This document shows, piece by piece, positions 17,629 to 30,364 of a stretch of 64,000 nt of DNA. The translations under genes and the position numbers were made by a program. The notes below the pieces were generated by a model. That model made no database searches, had not been told where the DNA came from, and saw only the letters and a program-made list of their open reading frames with translations. Source of the stretch: Neobacillus sp. SuZ13. GTDB lineage: Bacteria; Bacillota; Bacilli; Bacillales; Cytobacillaceae. The stretch covers positions 5,569,501 to 5,633,500 of the forward strand of contig NZ_CP126107.1 in the NCBI RefSeq assembly GCF_030123365.1. The letters are read 5' to 3'. Each line of letters opens with the position of its first letter. Within the stretch, counting starts at the first letter, position 1.

Positions 17629-18549
17629 ATGTCATATGAAAATAGCCTGATCATAAAAATCGCATGGAAATATTACATTGAAGGAATGACGCAAAATGAG
17701 ATCGCAGAGTCTTTAAATCTATCTAGAATGAAAGTTATTAAATACCTAGATATCGCGAAAGGCAATAACATTATCCAATTTAAAATTAACCTGGAAAAAT
17801 TGGTTAACATCGATTTGCAGAATCAAATCAAGCAGCAATATCAATTACAAGATATTTATATTGTCCCTGCCTCTAACGAAAATCCGTTAAATAGTCTGAC
17901 AAAGGCCGCCGCCCACTATATTGAAGACCGAATTAACAGCGACACCATGATTAATGTTGGGTATGGGCAAGCCGTTTCAGGAACCTTGGGACATTTAAAT
18001 ATCTCCACAAAGTATAAAGTCACCTTCGTCTCGTTATCAGGAGGTGTAAAATTCTACATTCCAACAGCGATCGATTCTTCATCCGATTATTATATCAATC
18101 AGAATCACAACCATTACATTATGCCGGCCCCATTATTAGTATCTTCAGAACACCTCGCCAAACAATTGATTAATGAAAGACCAATCAAGAAAATCTTTGA
18201 AATGATCCCTTACTCTACGATCACCATTATTGGCATTGGAGCAGTAAACGAACGGGCCACCCTTGTGAAGGAAGGATATTTGAGCACGCATGAAATGGAA
18301 ATCTATAAATCTTTGGGGGCTGCAGGAGATTTATTAAGCCAATTTTATGATCGAAATGGCCATGTTCTAAATCTTCCCTTGCATAAGCAACTGGTTAGTA
18401 CCGATATTCATTTATTAAAATCACTTAACCATGTGGTTGCCGTGGCTGGAGGAGTTGAAAAAAGAGAGGCGATTATCGGCGCCCTAAAAGGGGGCTATAT
18501 CGATGTATTAATTACAGATGAAGTAGTTGCCAAAAGTCTAATCCAATGA
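17629..18549 (+). CDS. lsrR: AI-2-responsive transcriptional regulator, SorC/DeoR family
   Basis: LsrR represses the lsr genes until it binds phospho-AI-2. This protein is about 306 residues. Seen: an N-terminal HTH, IAWKYYIEGMTQNEIAESL (about residues 8-26) followed by NLSRMKVIKYLDIAK. A sugar-phosphate-binding SorC domain fills the rest, with VGYGQAVSGTLGHL, VSLSGGVKFYIPT, IGIGAVNERATLV and AVAGGVEKREAIIGALKGGYIDVLITDE (partly). The start is the ATG at 17629: AGAGAG lies 8 bases upstream, while the in-frame GTG at 17620 overlaps that site. It is divergent from lsrA and first in lsrR-lsrK-cupin. Confidence 0.93.
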   Translation: MSYENSLIIKIAWKYYIEGMTQNEIAESLNLSRMKVIKYLDIAKGNNIIQFKINLEKLVNIDLQNQIKQQYQLQDIYIVPASNENPLNSLTKAAAHYIEDRINSDTMINVGYGQAVSGTLGHLNISTKYKVTFVSLSGGVKFYIPTAIDSSSDYYINQNHNHYIMPAPLLVSSEHLAKQLINERPIKKIFEMIPYSTITIIGIGAVNERATLVKEGYLSTHEMEIYKSLGAAGDLLSQFYDRNGHVLNLPLHKQLVSTDIHLLKSLNHVVAVAGGVEKREAIIGALKGGYIDVLITDEVVAKSLIQ

Positions 18550-18600
18550 AAAGCTCCGGATCATGAATCCCAATAATGATAGAAAGGAAGATTGGAAAGC

Positions 18601-20160
18601 ATGGAAAAGTACTTAATGGCGATTGATGCCGGAACCGGCAGTGTCAGAGTCATTTTATTTAACACACTTGGCCATGAACAATTTGTTACACAATCAGAAT
18701 GGACCCATCATGAAGATAAACGGTATCCAGGTTCCATGGACTTTGATATCGAGAAAAATATAGACATGATCATCAATCTAATAAAGGAAATCTTAGCAAG
18801 GAGTAAAGTTAACCCTGAAAACATTGTGGCTATTTCAACCACAAGTATGCGTGAAGCCATTGTCCTATACGATGAAAATGGGAAGGAATTATGGGCCTGT
18901 GCCAACGTGGATTCAAGATCAAATGATGAAGTGGCTCACCTTTGTAAAATAAGTGACACAATCGAAGCGGACATTCACCATATCTCTGGACAGACCTTTT
19001 CATTAGGTGCAATTCCAAGAATCCTATGGGTAAAAAATAATATCCCTGGAACCTATAACAAAGTTAGATTCGTTACGATGCTGAACGACTGGATTACATA
19101 TCGCATGACCGATGTGATCTCTGTTGAACCTTCTAATGGCTGCACCACTGGCCTTTTCGATATTAAGAAAAGAGTTTGGGATCCTGGCATTGCTGAGAAG
19201 GTAGGTCTTAGAAGTGATATTTTTCCAATTGTAAATGAAAGCGGAACCATTATTAGCCATGTGACTAATGAGTTCTCAGCACTTACTGGATTAAGCACTC
19301 AAACAATTGTTGTGGCAGGAGGCGGCGATGCCCAATTAGGCTGCATTGGCATGGGGGTCATCAATGAAGGGGATGCAGCTGTTTTAGGCGGGAGCTTTTG
19401 GCAATATGAATATACAACCAACCATGTAGAAATCAAAGATCATTGCAAAGTTAGGGTGAATTGCCATGCCATCCCAAATACCTGGCAATACGAAGCCATC
19501 GCCTTCTTTCCCGGACTGATCATGAGATGGTTCAGGGATACGTTTTGTGAGCTTGAAGCCTTTCTTCAGAAGGAAAGCGGGGAAAGCATTTATGCCCAAA
19601 TGGAGAAAAGAGCCCATAATGTACCGGCAGGCTGCAATGGAATGATTTGCACGTTTTCCGATAAAATGAACTACTTTTCATGGAAACATGCGGCACCAAG
19701 TTTCATAGATTTTAAATTTGATAGCTCCTATAATAAAGCAACATTTTACCGGGCCATTATGGAAAATGCCGCTCTTGTCACAAAGGGCAATATCGAAATC
19801 ATTTCCAAAATAACAAACAAATCACCGGAATCGATTGTGTTTGGAGGCGGGGCTTCAAAAAGTGACTTATGGTGTCAAATTGTTGCGGACGTTCTGAATA
19901 TAAAAGTGAAAGTTCCAGTTGTAAAGGAATCGACAGCTCTAGGTGCGGCCATTTGTGCTGGTGTAGGAGCAGGCATTTATGAAAGTTTTAATGAAGCCAT
20001 TACTAAAGTTGTTAAATTCGAAAAAACCTTCGAACCAAACGAATCGAATCACTTCATTTATGAAGAGTTATATAAAAAGTGGGAGGCTGTGTACAAGGTA
20101 CAACTAGATCTAGCAGATCAAGGATACACAAACCATATGTGGATTGCCCCAGGATTATAA
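18601..20160 (+). CDS. lsrK: Autoinducer-2 kinase
   Basis: LsrK, a FGGY-family kinase, phosphorylates imported AI-2 so that it is trapped and can bind LsrR. This protein is about 519 residues. Seen: YLMAIDAGTGSVRVILFN (phosphate-1 loop, catalytic region), ISTTSMREAIVLYDENGKELW, NVDSRSNDEV, the FGGY-type AGGGDAQLGCIGMGVI, and the C-terminal nucleotide site FGGGASKSDLWCQIVADVL. The start is the ATG at 18601; an in-frame TTG at 18592 sits one base from the AAAGGAAG site and is unlikely. The gene follows lsrR by 51 bases, and the cupin gene follows 26 bases after it. Together these genes make a complete AI-2 import and signalling module. Confidence 0.94.
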   Translation: MEKYLMAIDAGTGSVRVILFNTLGHEQFVTQSEWTHHEDKRYPGSMDFDIEKNIDMIINLIKEILARSKVNPENIVAISTTSMREAIVLYDENGKELWACANVDSRSNDEVAHLCKISDTIEADIHHISGQTFSLGAIPRILWVKNNIPGTYNKVRFVTMLNDWITYRMTDVISVEPSNGCTTGLFDIKKRVWDPGIAEKVGLRSDIFPIVNESGTIISHVTNEFSALTGLSTQTIVVAGGGDAQLGCIGMGVINEGDAAVLGGSFWQYEYTTNHVEIKDHCKVRVNCHAIPNTWQYEAIAFFPGLIMRWFRDTFCELEAFLQKESGESIYAQMEKRAHNVPAGCNGMICTFSDKMNYFSWKHAAPSFIDFKFDSSYNKATFYRAIMENAALVTKGNIEIISKITNKSPESIVFGGGASKSDLWCQIVADVLNIKVKVPVVKESTALGAAICAGVGAGIYESFNEAITKVVKFEKTFEPNESNHFIYEELYKKWEAVYKVQLDLADQGYTNHMWIAPGL

Positions 20161-20186
20161 GACATCTAAAGGAGTGAAACAAAAAA

Positions 20187-20543
20187 ATGACTGTTATTAA
20201 CGAGAATGAGCGTGAATACCGATTTGGTGATAGTGGTCCTAAGTACCTGCAAAAAGGACCCCGAATGAACTTTGGTATCGTTGTCCTGCAGCCAGGACAG
20301 GATTTTACGGCACATTATCATAACTTTATGGAAGAAAACTTCTTTATTTTAGAGGGCGAACTAGAAATTCATATTGACGAGGAGATTTTCCAATGTAAAC
20401 GAGGAGATTTTATTCATGTGGAGCCAAAAAAGGTCCACTATTTAATTAATAAGGGAGATACCATCTTTAAAGCGGCCTTTATGCTGGCACCCTACCAAGA
20501 AAATGATAAGGTGGAGGTCGAATACAGTCCATACGGTAATTAA
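20187..20543 (+). CDS. Cupin-domain protein in the lsr locus
   Basis: This 118-residue single-domain cupin has motif 1 as HYHNFMEENFFILEGELEIHI (partly quoted; HYHNFMEENFFILEGEL) and motif 2 as GDFIHVEPKKVHYLIN. The His-x-His, Glu and His set needed to bind one metal ion is present. It ends the lsrR-lsrK operon, with a strong AAAGGAG site. Enteric lsr operons carry lsrG, an ABM-fold isomerase for phospho-AI-2, and no lsrG is visible here. A cupin could do the same isomerisation before LsrF acts. That substitution is inference from position; sugar binding or another isomerase role is also possible. Confidence 0.85.
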   Translation: MTVINENEREYRFGDSGPKYLQKGPRMNFGIVVLQPGQDFTAHYHNFMEENFFILEGELEIHIDEEIFQCKRGDFIHVEPKKVHYLINKGDTIFKAAFMLAPYQENDKVEVEYSPYGN

Positions 20544-20549
20544 AAGAAC

Positions 20550-20611
20550 AGTGCCTGACACTCCCAAATAATGTCGATGAATTCGACAAAATGCGGGGGA
20601 TGTCAGGCACT
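20550..20611. repeat. Nested palindrome, GTGCCTGACAC type (copy 2), also 3' hairpin of lsrRK-cupin
   Basis: Outer arms AGTGCCTGACA and TGTCAGGCACT enclose inner arms TGTCGA(T)GAATTCGACA. It ends in TTTTC, so it can serve as the terminator of the lsrR operon. Compared with the copy at 9304-9365, an A and a T are swapped in both outer arms, which preserves pairing. Confidence 0.85.
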
Positions 20612-20698
20612 TTTCATATTAGAATACTAATAGGAATATATATGTAAAATGTTTCAAGTCTTTTAATCTACCAAGGGTTAGTATCGAGGGGGAAATGA

Positions 20699-21823
20699 AT
20701 GTTATATACAGACGAGTTTTTGGAGAATTTACGGATGGAAGGCGATCCAGTTCTGGACCGAATAATCGAAGAATTGTTCAAGAACAGTCAGGTTGGCTCC
20801 GTAAACAATTTGTTAAAGCAATTGATGCACAATGACCAGGAGTACCCTGAAGAGCTGCCTGATACCATTGAATTTTGGCTGAAGAATACCGCCTCTTGCC
20901 CAGAAGGCGTGGATTGGGCCAGAATAAGAAATGCTACTGATTTATTTCGGGAGCATGGGATTGCCATCACCTTCTTATTATCAACATCCTCACTTGTGAA
21001 TTGTTACGCTGCCGGTAAAGGTGTAAAGGTCCTTACATTCAGTTATCGCTTAGGCCAAAATGCTTACCGCAGGATAGCGGAAACAGGGCAATTTGTTCTT
21101 CATATCATGGCTCCAGGCGGTCTTGAATCCGGAGGGCAAGGAATCAAGGCGATTCAAAAAGTCCGTTTAATGCACTCAGCCATTCGGCATTTGGTTCAAA
21201 AGACCGGCAGATGGGACGAAAAAGAAAATGGAATCCCGATTTGTCAGGAGGATCTGCTTGGTACTCTATTAACCTTTTCCAAAGTCGTCATAGATGGGCT
21301 TCGTCACTTAGGGATGAAAGTAACAGAGAAACAAGCGGAAGATTACCTCTACTTTTGGAAAATCGTCGGGATCATGTTAGGAGTTCGGAAAGATATTATC
21401 CCAGAAACAATGGAAGAGTCAAAGCAGTTGGAGAAAATGATTAAAAAAAGACACCATGGACCATCTCCTGAAGGAGTCCAGATGACCCGTGCTCTACTTG
21501 AATTTCACGCAGGCCTCATTCCCGGTGAGATGTTTGACAACATGATCCCTGCTCTAATTCGAGAAACCGTAGGGGACGAAATAGCAGACTGGATGGAAGT
21601 ACCACACTCCAATTGGCAAAAACTTATGAAATTCAAAGAGCTAATGGGCTTTTTTCTTGATTCAGATTATACAGGCTTTTTTGGAAGTATGGTCAATCGG
21701 CTTGGGTTAGCCTTAATTAAGCGTCAGTCACTAGCAATGACCGATTATGAGTATACACCCTTTCTCATACCAACTGAACTGCGGAAGGTTTGGGGGATTG
21801 AGGAAAAAAGGGTGGAACAATGA
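20699..21823 (+). CDS. Oxygenase of the MpaB/latex-clearing-protein (Lcp) family
   Basis: This 374-residue protein matches the haem-b oxygenase family that includes rubber oxygenase Lcp of Streptomyces and fungal MpaB (former DUF2236). Seen: NAYRRIAETGQFVLHIMAPGG, which aligns with the Lcp block holding the conserved Arg and Thr; VRLMHSAIRHLV, which holds the candidate haem-ligand His; and WKIVGIMLGVRKDIIPETMEES. These alignments are from memory. There is no signal peptide, so unlike secreted Lcp it is probably cytoplasmic, and its substrate is not polymer rubber by default. The ATG has a GAGGGGG site 6 bases away. An SDR dehydrogenase remnant follows after 15 bases. Substrate unknown. Confidence 0.85.
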   Translation: MLYTDEFLENLRMEGDPVLDRIIEELFKNSQVGSVNNLLKQLMHNDQEYPEELPDTIEFWLKNTASCPEGVDWARIRNATDLFREHGIAITFLLSTSSLVNCYAAGKGVKVLTFSYRLGQNAYRRIAETGQFVLHIMAPGGLESGGQGIKAIQKVRLMHSAIRHLVQKTGRWDEKENGIPICQEDLLGTLLTFSKVVIDGLRHLGMKVTEKQAEDYLYFWKIVGIMLGVRKDIIPETMEESKQLEKMIKKRHHGPSPEGVQMTRALLEFHAGLIPGEMFDNMIPALIRETVGDEIADWMEVPHSNWQKLMKFKELMGFFLDSDYTGFFGSMVNRLGLALIKRQSLAMTDYEYTPFLIPTELRKVWGIEEKRVEQ

Positions 21824-21838
21824 AACAATATTGGGATT

Positions 21839-22045
21839 TTGCGTAATTACATAATCCCCTATCCCCTTTCATATAAAATGCTCAGCCCAAATGAAGCTGC
21901 TGCGATCATTATTAAAGGAATGGAAAATAAAAAATACCGAGTATTAGCTGGAAATGATGCAAAGATAATGTATTTTTTATATCGTTTAAATCCGAAAAAA
22001 GCAACGGACATTATTGCTAAAAAGATAAAAACACATTTGAAATAA
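21839..22045 (+). pseudogene. C-terminal remnant of a short-chain dehydrogenase (SDR)
   Basis: The 68-residue frame reads SPNEAAAIIIKGMENKKYRV, then a LAGNDAKIMYFLYRLNPKKA-type ending. This is the usual C-terminal tail of membrane-associated Bacillus SDR enzymes of about 270 residues. The Rossmann TGxxxGIG motif and the catalytic Tyr-x-x-x-Lys are missing. The only start is a TTG without a good ribosome site. It therefore looks like the tail of a dehydrogenase deleted from the spot just after the oxygenase gene. A functional small peptide is possible but unlikely. Confidence 0.7.
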
Positions 22046-22092
22046 GAATAACCTTTTTCAAAATTTCCGGATTAAACAAATGATGATTCGTA

Positions 22093-22122
22093 GCTGCCCT
22101 TTTGGCAGCATTTGTTTTTAAT
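22093..22122 (+). terminator. Terminator after the oxygenase/SDR remnant
   Basis: GCTGCC-CTTTT-GGCAGC is followed by ATTTGTTTTTAATT. It is a clean intrinsic terminator on the plus strand, about 48 bases past the remnant's stop codon. Confidence 0.85.
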
Positions 22123-22184
22123 TCAACCTTACCCCTTAAAAAAGCGACAAACCTTGGAGTGACAGGCATCAAAATTATGCATAC

Positions 22185-22216
22185 AAAAAAAGACAACCAT
22201 CTCTGATTGTCTTTTT
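22185..22216 (-). terminator. Terminator of the rRNA operon
   Basis: On the minus strand AAAAAGACAAT pairs with (G)TTGTCTTTTTTT just past the 5S gene. The stem ends in a seven-base T-run, as expected for an rrn terminator. Confidence 0.85.
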
Positions 22217-22219
22217 ATT

Positions 22220-22336
<117 letters not shown>

Positions 22337-22413
22337 CTATTTAATTGAGGTTTCATTCCCTCAAAACTAGATAATGCAGAAGAAGTTTGTAAACTCAGAG
22401 TTCACCTTAAAAA

Positions 22414-27084
<4,671 letters not shown>

Positions 27085-27209
27085 TTGATTAGCTCATTTG
27101 TTACGTTGGCTTAGTTTCATAATTGAAACTAAAGTTTATTGTTTGTTTGCACGATTTTGTTTGTTTAGTTTTCAAAGAACAATCTATCTCGCCAGAAGCG
27201 ACATTTAAT

Positions 27210-27238
27210 ATTATATCAACTCTCTATTACTATGTCAA
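27210..27238 (-). promoter_or_regulatory. Sigma-A promoter of the rRNA operon
   Basis: On the minus strand TTGACA, a 17-base spacer and TATAAT give a perfect consensus promoter about 125 bases upstream of the 16S gene. The leader contains GTTCTTTGAAAACTA, a boxA-region-like sequence. A second promoter further upstream is common in such operons, but I could not identify one. Confidence 0.88.
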
Positions 27239-27837
27239 TATAATAATTTAGCTTTTTTCACACTCGCTTTTAACTTATCAAACCGTCGTTAAAAGCAACT
27301 TTCATATCATAACACCTCCTGTTTACTTTTACAATAGGTAGTTTTTCTTTTTATAGAAATTTCATTACAAGACATCTTCCTATCTTCCATCCTTTATCAT
27401 AAATTAAACGAATTGCTATGGGACGATACTAAACAAACCGCTGCAAGTAACATTGCAACGGTCTAATCTATTCCTTTTTTCACTCTTTGGGGGTCATTTC
27501 CTTACTGTAAACCAATAATATCACTGTCTAACTTTCTTCCATATCCAATAACGATCGGGTTGGCCGCATCTGTCACAACAAAAACGGCAGTTGAAAAACA
27601 ATGATATTCAATAGTTCAACAGACCTATTCATTTCCCCTTCTATCCTCACATAAATTTCAGCAATTATCGGACGGTGTCAGGCACCGAAACTAGTCACAA
27701 CATTTAGTACTAGCACTTTACCTGAGAAGGTGTACGAATTGAATAACTTCCTAGGTTGCAATCAATATTTGTATTGATAATTACCAAATAATAACCTATT
27801 ATGGAAATTAGATTTCAATATTAGGAGTGGGATAAAA
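27239..27837. other. Intergenic stretch upstream of the rRNA operon
   Basis: About 600 bases without a supported gene. It holds a hairpin with arms ACCGCTGCAA and TTGCAACGGT (27437-27462) followed by a T-rich stretch, which looks like an orphan plus-strand terminator. It also holds a single GGTGTCAGGCACC half-element at about 27671-27683. Nothing else is recognisable. Confidence 0.6.
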
Positions 27838-28107
27838 TTGAAAAAGTTAGTTACTATTTTACTATCTTTGGGGTTAGTTTTTGGGTTATCTTTCAGTTTG
27901 ACTGATTCTGCGGAGGCAAAAGTAAAGATTAAAACTTACAAAAACTGTACTGCTTTGAATAAGGACTTCAAAGGTGGCGTGGCACGTACATCGAAGGTTA
28001 AAAACAAAGGTGGAAAAACTAAGTACAAGCCTTATGTTTCAAAAGCACTGTATGACAAAAATAAAAAAAGTGACCGCGATAAAGATTTAATTGCATGTGA
28101 GCGTTAA
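27838..28107 (+). CDS. Secreted Excalibur-domain protein
   Basis: This 89-residue protein has a signal peptide (residues 1-28, ending AEA) and a single Excalibur domain. The domain starts with the KNCTALNKDFKGGVAR block and ends with a Ca2+-loop-like DRDKDLIACER. The Cys pair (about residues 38 and 87) is typical and may form a disulfide. Excalibur domains occur at the end of secreted nucleases and surface proteins; this is the stand-alone form, and its role is unknown. The start is TTG, with TAGGAGTGG 7 bases upstream. A terminator follows. Confidence 0.88.
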   Translation: MKKLVTILLSLGLVFGLSFSLTDSAEAKVKIKTYKNCTALNKDFKGGVARTSKVKNKGGKTKYKPYVSKALYDKNKKSDRDKDLIACER

Positions 28108-28122
28108 TAGGTGAGACTCTAG

Positions 28123-28147
28123 GAGGACTGATGATCAGTCCTCTTTT
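28123..28147 (+). terminator. Terminator of the Excalibur gene
   Basis: GAGGACTGA-TGA-TCAGTCCTC is followed by TTTTAG, sixteen bases past the stop codon. It is a clean intrinsic terminator. Confidence 0.88.
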
Positions 28148-28199
28148 AGTTGCTTTCAAACTAGAATCACATCCTATTTCTACACGATAGATAGCTTTT

Positions 28200-28305
28200 A
28201 TTCGACCTTTTTCGATTTAGGCTATACTATTCAAACGTTTGGTTAAAATTTGCCTCCGCACGCTCCACACATAGTTTTCTCAATCTATATCGTCAAAAAG
28301 ATTGT
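28200..28305. repeat. Degenerate copy of the TCAAACGTTTG dispersed repeat
   Basis: TTTTTCGATTTAGGCTATAC leads into ATTCAAACGTTTGGTT (28229-28244) and later ATTGTCGAAAAAGG. The same order of blocks is found at 46345-46490 and 48090-48250. This copy is shorter and more diverged. Confidence 0.6.
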
Positions 28306-28312
28306 CGAAAAA

Positions 28313-28354
28313 GGGTCAGTCCCCTACCACTTTAACGCAGCGGGGGACTGACCC
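28313..28354. repeat. GGGTCAGTCCCC palindrome, 3' hairpin of the GNAT gene
   Basis: GGGTCAGTCCCC and GGGGACTGACCC are perfect arms around TACCACTTTAACGCAGCG. It lies just past the GNAT stop codon on the minus strand, with AAAAA upstream on the plus strand giving a T-run for minus-strand transcripts. A near-identical copy lies at 61697-61738. Confidence 0.8.
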
Positions 28355-28363
28355 CAAGTTTCA

Positions 28364-29152
28364 TTAACTTCCCTGAATCTCCTTAATACTTCTCCCAAAC
28401 AAAAATGCATGGCCTGTGGTCAGTTTCGCTATCGTACGGAATCCATATTTCGAATAGACCTTTTCCACTCTCTCATTGATCGGGAACACCCAGAAATCCT
28501 TCAATCCAAGCTTACTTACTTCCTTTTGCAAAAAGTAGATAAGTTCCCCTATTAGCCCATTGCCTCGGTACTCTTCGATGGTCGCAACACTCTCAAGACG
28601 AACTTGATCCTCATGTTTAAACAAGCAGGCGCTTGAACAGGCAACTCCATCATAGCGGAGGAGATAATGCGTATAGGTGGGATGTTCAAACTCTACCGGA
28701 AAAGACTTCTCCCTTACTTCTCTACCGCCAAATTCCTTAATACTGCACTCAATTTCTAACGCTTCTTGAAAATTATCCTTTGTTACTCTCTCAATCGTTA
28801 CCTTGTCATTCGGTTGATACTCGGTACGCACTTGATTCCAAACCTGCACTGGCTGAACCAAGATCTCGACCTGAAACTTATAAGATTGCAACGCTTCAAT
28901 CAACTTTGCTTGTTCTTCAAAACGATAGATATAAAACCTTGGTGTTAAACTTTTATCCTGATAGAATCGAAGCACTTCCTCGATCACAGACTCCGGATTT
29001 TGTGGAACCTTATGGATATGGGCATGATTCGCATTAAAATATGAAGGTTGATTTTCATTGTGAAAAATATATCCCCACTATGTATTCATTCGGTTTGTAA
29101 AGGTATCAAGGTACGCTATTTCAAGCTCAAAAATCTTATCAAGTGTTTCCAT
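28364..29152 (-). pseudogene. GNAT N-acetyltransferase interrupted by an amber codon
   Basis: The intact-looking part (28364-28987, 207 codons) carries the GNAT fold, with YRGNGLIGELIYFLQKE as the acetyl-CoA-binding motif and VYSKYGFRTIAKLTTGHAFLFG at the C-terminus. The same frame continues upstream to an ATG at 29152 with AAGGAG 8 bases before it. That gives a 262-codon gene broken only by TAG at 29078-29080 (codon 25). The residues after the stop still read as coding (WGYIFHNENQPSYFNANHAHIH, here in part). So this is a full gene with one nonsense mutation, a readthrough case, or a sequencing error. A restart at the GTG at 28987 has only a poorly spaced GGAG. Confidence 0.8.
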
Positions 29153-29547
29153 TTCATTGTCTCCTTTATTGTTTTATTACATTATACTTCCTAAGTCGAA
29201 ATATACCCTATGTATCTATTAATATCGTAGACTGTAGGCATTAATAACTATAGTCGATATATCCTTTTACAAGGTAAATCAAGAATTTAATAGTAAGGAG
29301 CTGGAATCAACGATAATTAAAATAGTTACGATGTTGTCCGATGGAATACTGTCCCTGAATATAACAGTGATCTTTTGTCCATTTGGTTGCTTGTTGATGA
29401 ATAAATTTTGAGGACAGAATTGACATACTATGTTTAAATTGGCAAATTGAATGGGGATGGTGAGCCGAACGTCTAAGGACGGTACAGAGGTTAAGGTTAG
29501 ACTATAATGTTTTAAAGAATTCACCGGTCATTGACCGGCTTTTTTAT
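29153..29547. other. Intergenic stretch with an orphan terminator
   Basis: About 395 bases with no frame I can support. At 29524-29547 CCGGTCA-T-TGACCGG is followed by CTTTTTT, a good plus-strand terminator with no plus-strand gene before it. This suggests that a gene was lost here. The stem may also act at the end of the racemase gene. Confidence 0.55.
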
Positions 29548-30252
29548 TTAACACTTCTTAAAAGCAAAATCAACTGCAGCTTTGGCATGTAATAATGTTG
29601 AATCAAATAATGGGACAAATGTATCTTCCTGTTTTACGAGAAGAGGGATTTCAGTACAACCCAGAATGATTCCTTCAGCTCCTTGATTAGAAAGGCGGTT
29701 TATTATATGGAGGTATTTATCTTTTGAAGCCTCCTGAAAATCTCCCTTACATAATTCATTATAAATAACGTCATGTACGATTTTTCGATCTTCTTCATTT
29801 GGAATAACAACCTCAATGCCATGTTTACTTAAATATTCTTTATAAAATGGCTGCTCCATTGTAAATTTGGTTCCAAGTAATCCAACTTTCGTCATGCCTT
29901 GTTCATTTATTTTTTCAGCCACCGTATCAACGATATGGAGTAAAGGAATCTTTACTTCATTTTTTACTTCTGGAGCCATTTTGTGCATCGTATTCGTACA
30001 AATCACGATCATATCTGCTCCGCCATTTTCTAGTGTTTTAGCGGCATGAATCATTTGAGTTGTCGCTTGATCCCAATCACCATTATGCTGGAGGTCCACC
30101 ATTTCCTGAAAATCAAATGAATGCAGTAAACACTTCGCCGAATGTAATCCACCCAATTTTTCTTTTACAAAACGATTAATATAACTGTAGTATTCTGAAG
30201 TGGATTCCCAGCTTAAACCGCCTATTAATCCAATTGTTTTCATATCATTCAT
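29548..30252 (-). CDS. Aspartate/glutamate racemase family protein
   Basis: This 234-residue enzyme of the cofactor-independent Asp/Glu/hydantoin racemase family uses two cysteines as acid and base. Both are present: MIVICTNTMHKM (Cys at about residue 85) and GIILGCTEIPLLV (Cys at about residue 199). The N-terminus IGLIGGLSWESTSEYY is the YgeA/RacX-type signature, so it may be a broad-specificity amino-acid racemase rather than an aspartate-only enzyme. The start ATG has AGGAGG 7 bases away. It is divergent from the MocR regulator, which probably controls it. Confidence 0.92.
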   Translation of the reverse strand: MNDMKTIGLIGGLSWESTSEYYSYINRFVKEKLGGLHSAKCLLHSFDFQEMVDLQHNGDWDQATTQMIHAAKTLENGGADMIVICTNTMHKMAPEVKNEVKIPLLHIVDTVAEKINEQGMTKVGLLGTKFTMEQPFYKEYLSKHGIEVVIPNEEDRKIVHDVIYNELCKGDFQEASKDKYLHIINRLSNQGAEGIILGCTEIPLLVKQEDTFVPLFDSTLLHAKAAVDFAFKKC

Positions 30253-30297
30253 ACATAAGCCTCCTCCTCATTTATTAAAAATATAATAGCATGCTAT

Positions 30298-30345
30298 ACT
30301 GGTATGGTTTAGTACCAATTAATCATTATATTTATGGTACCAGTT
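30298..30345. promoter_or_regulatory. Candidate MocR operator in the racemase/regulator gap
   Basis: ACTGGTATGG, then AGTACCA, then TGGTACCAGTT form a set of half-sites (TGGTAC and its complement) within 48 bases of the divergent region. Direct or inverted half-site pairs of this kind are typical for MocR-family activators. The boundaries are my choice. Confidence 0.55.
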
Positions 30346-30364
30346 AACTAAAAGGAGATTGCTC

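Noticed and set aside
29279..29524. An 81-codon minus-strand frame before the racemase gene
   Set aside because: There is no ribosome site and no recognisable protein; the plus strand of the same region also has no sustained frame.
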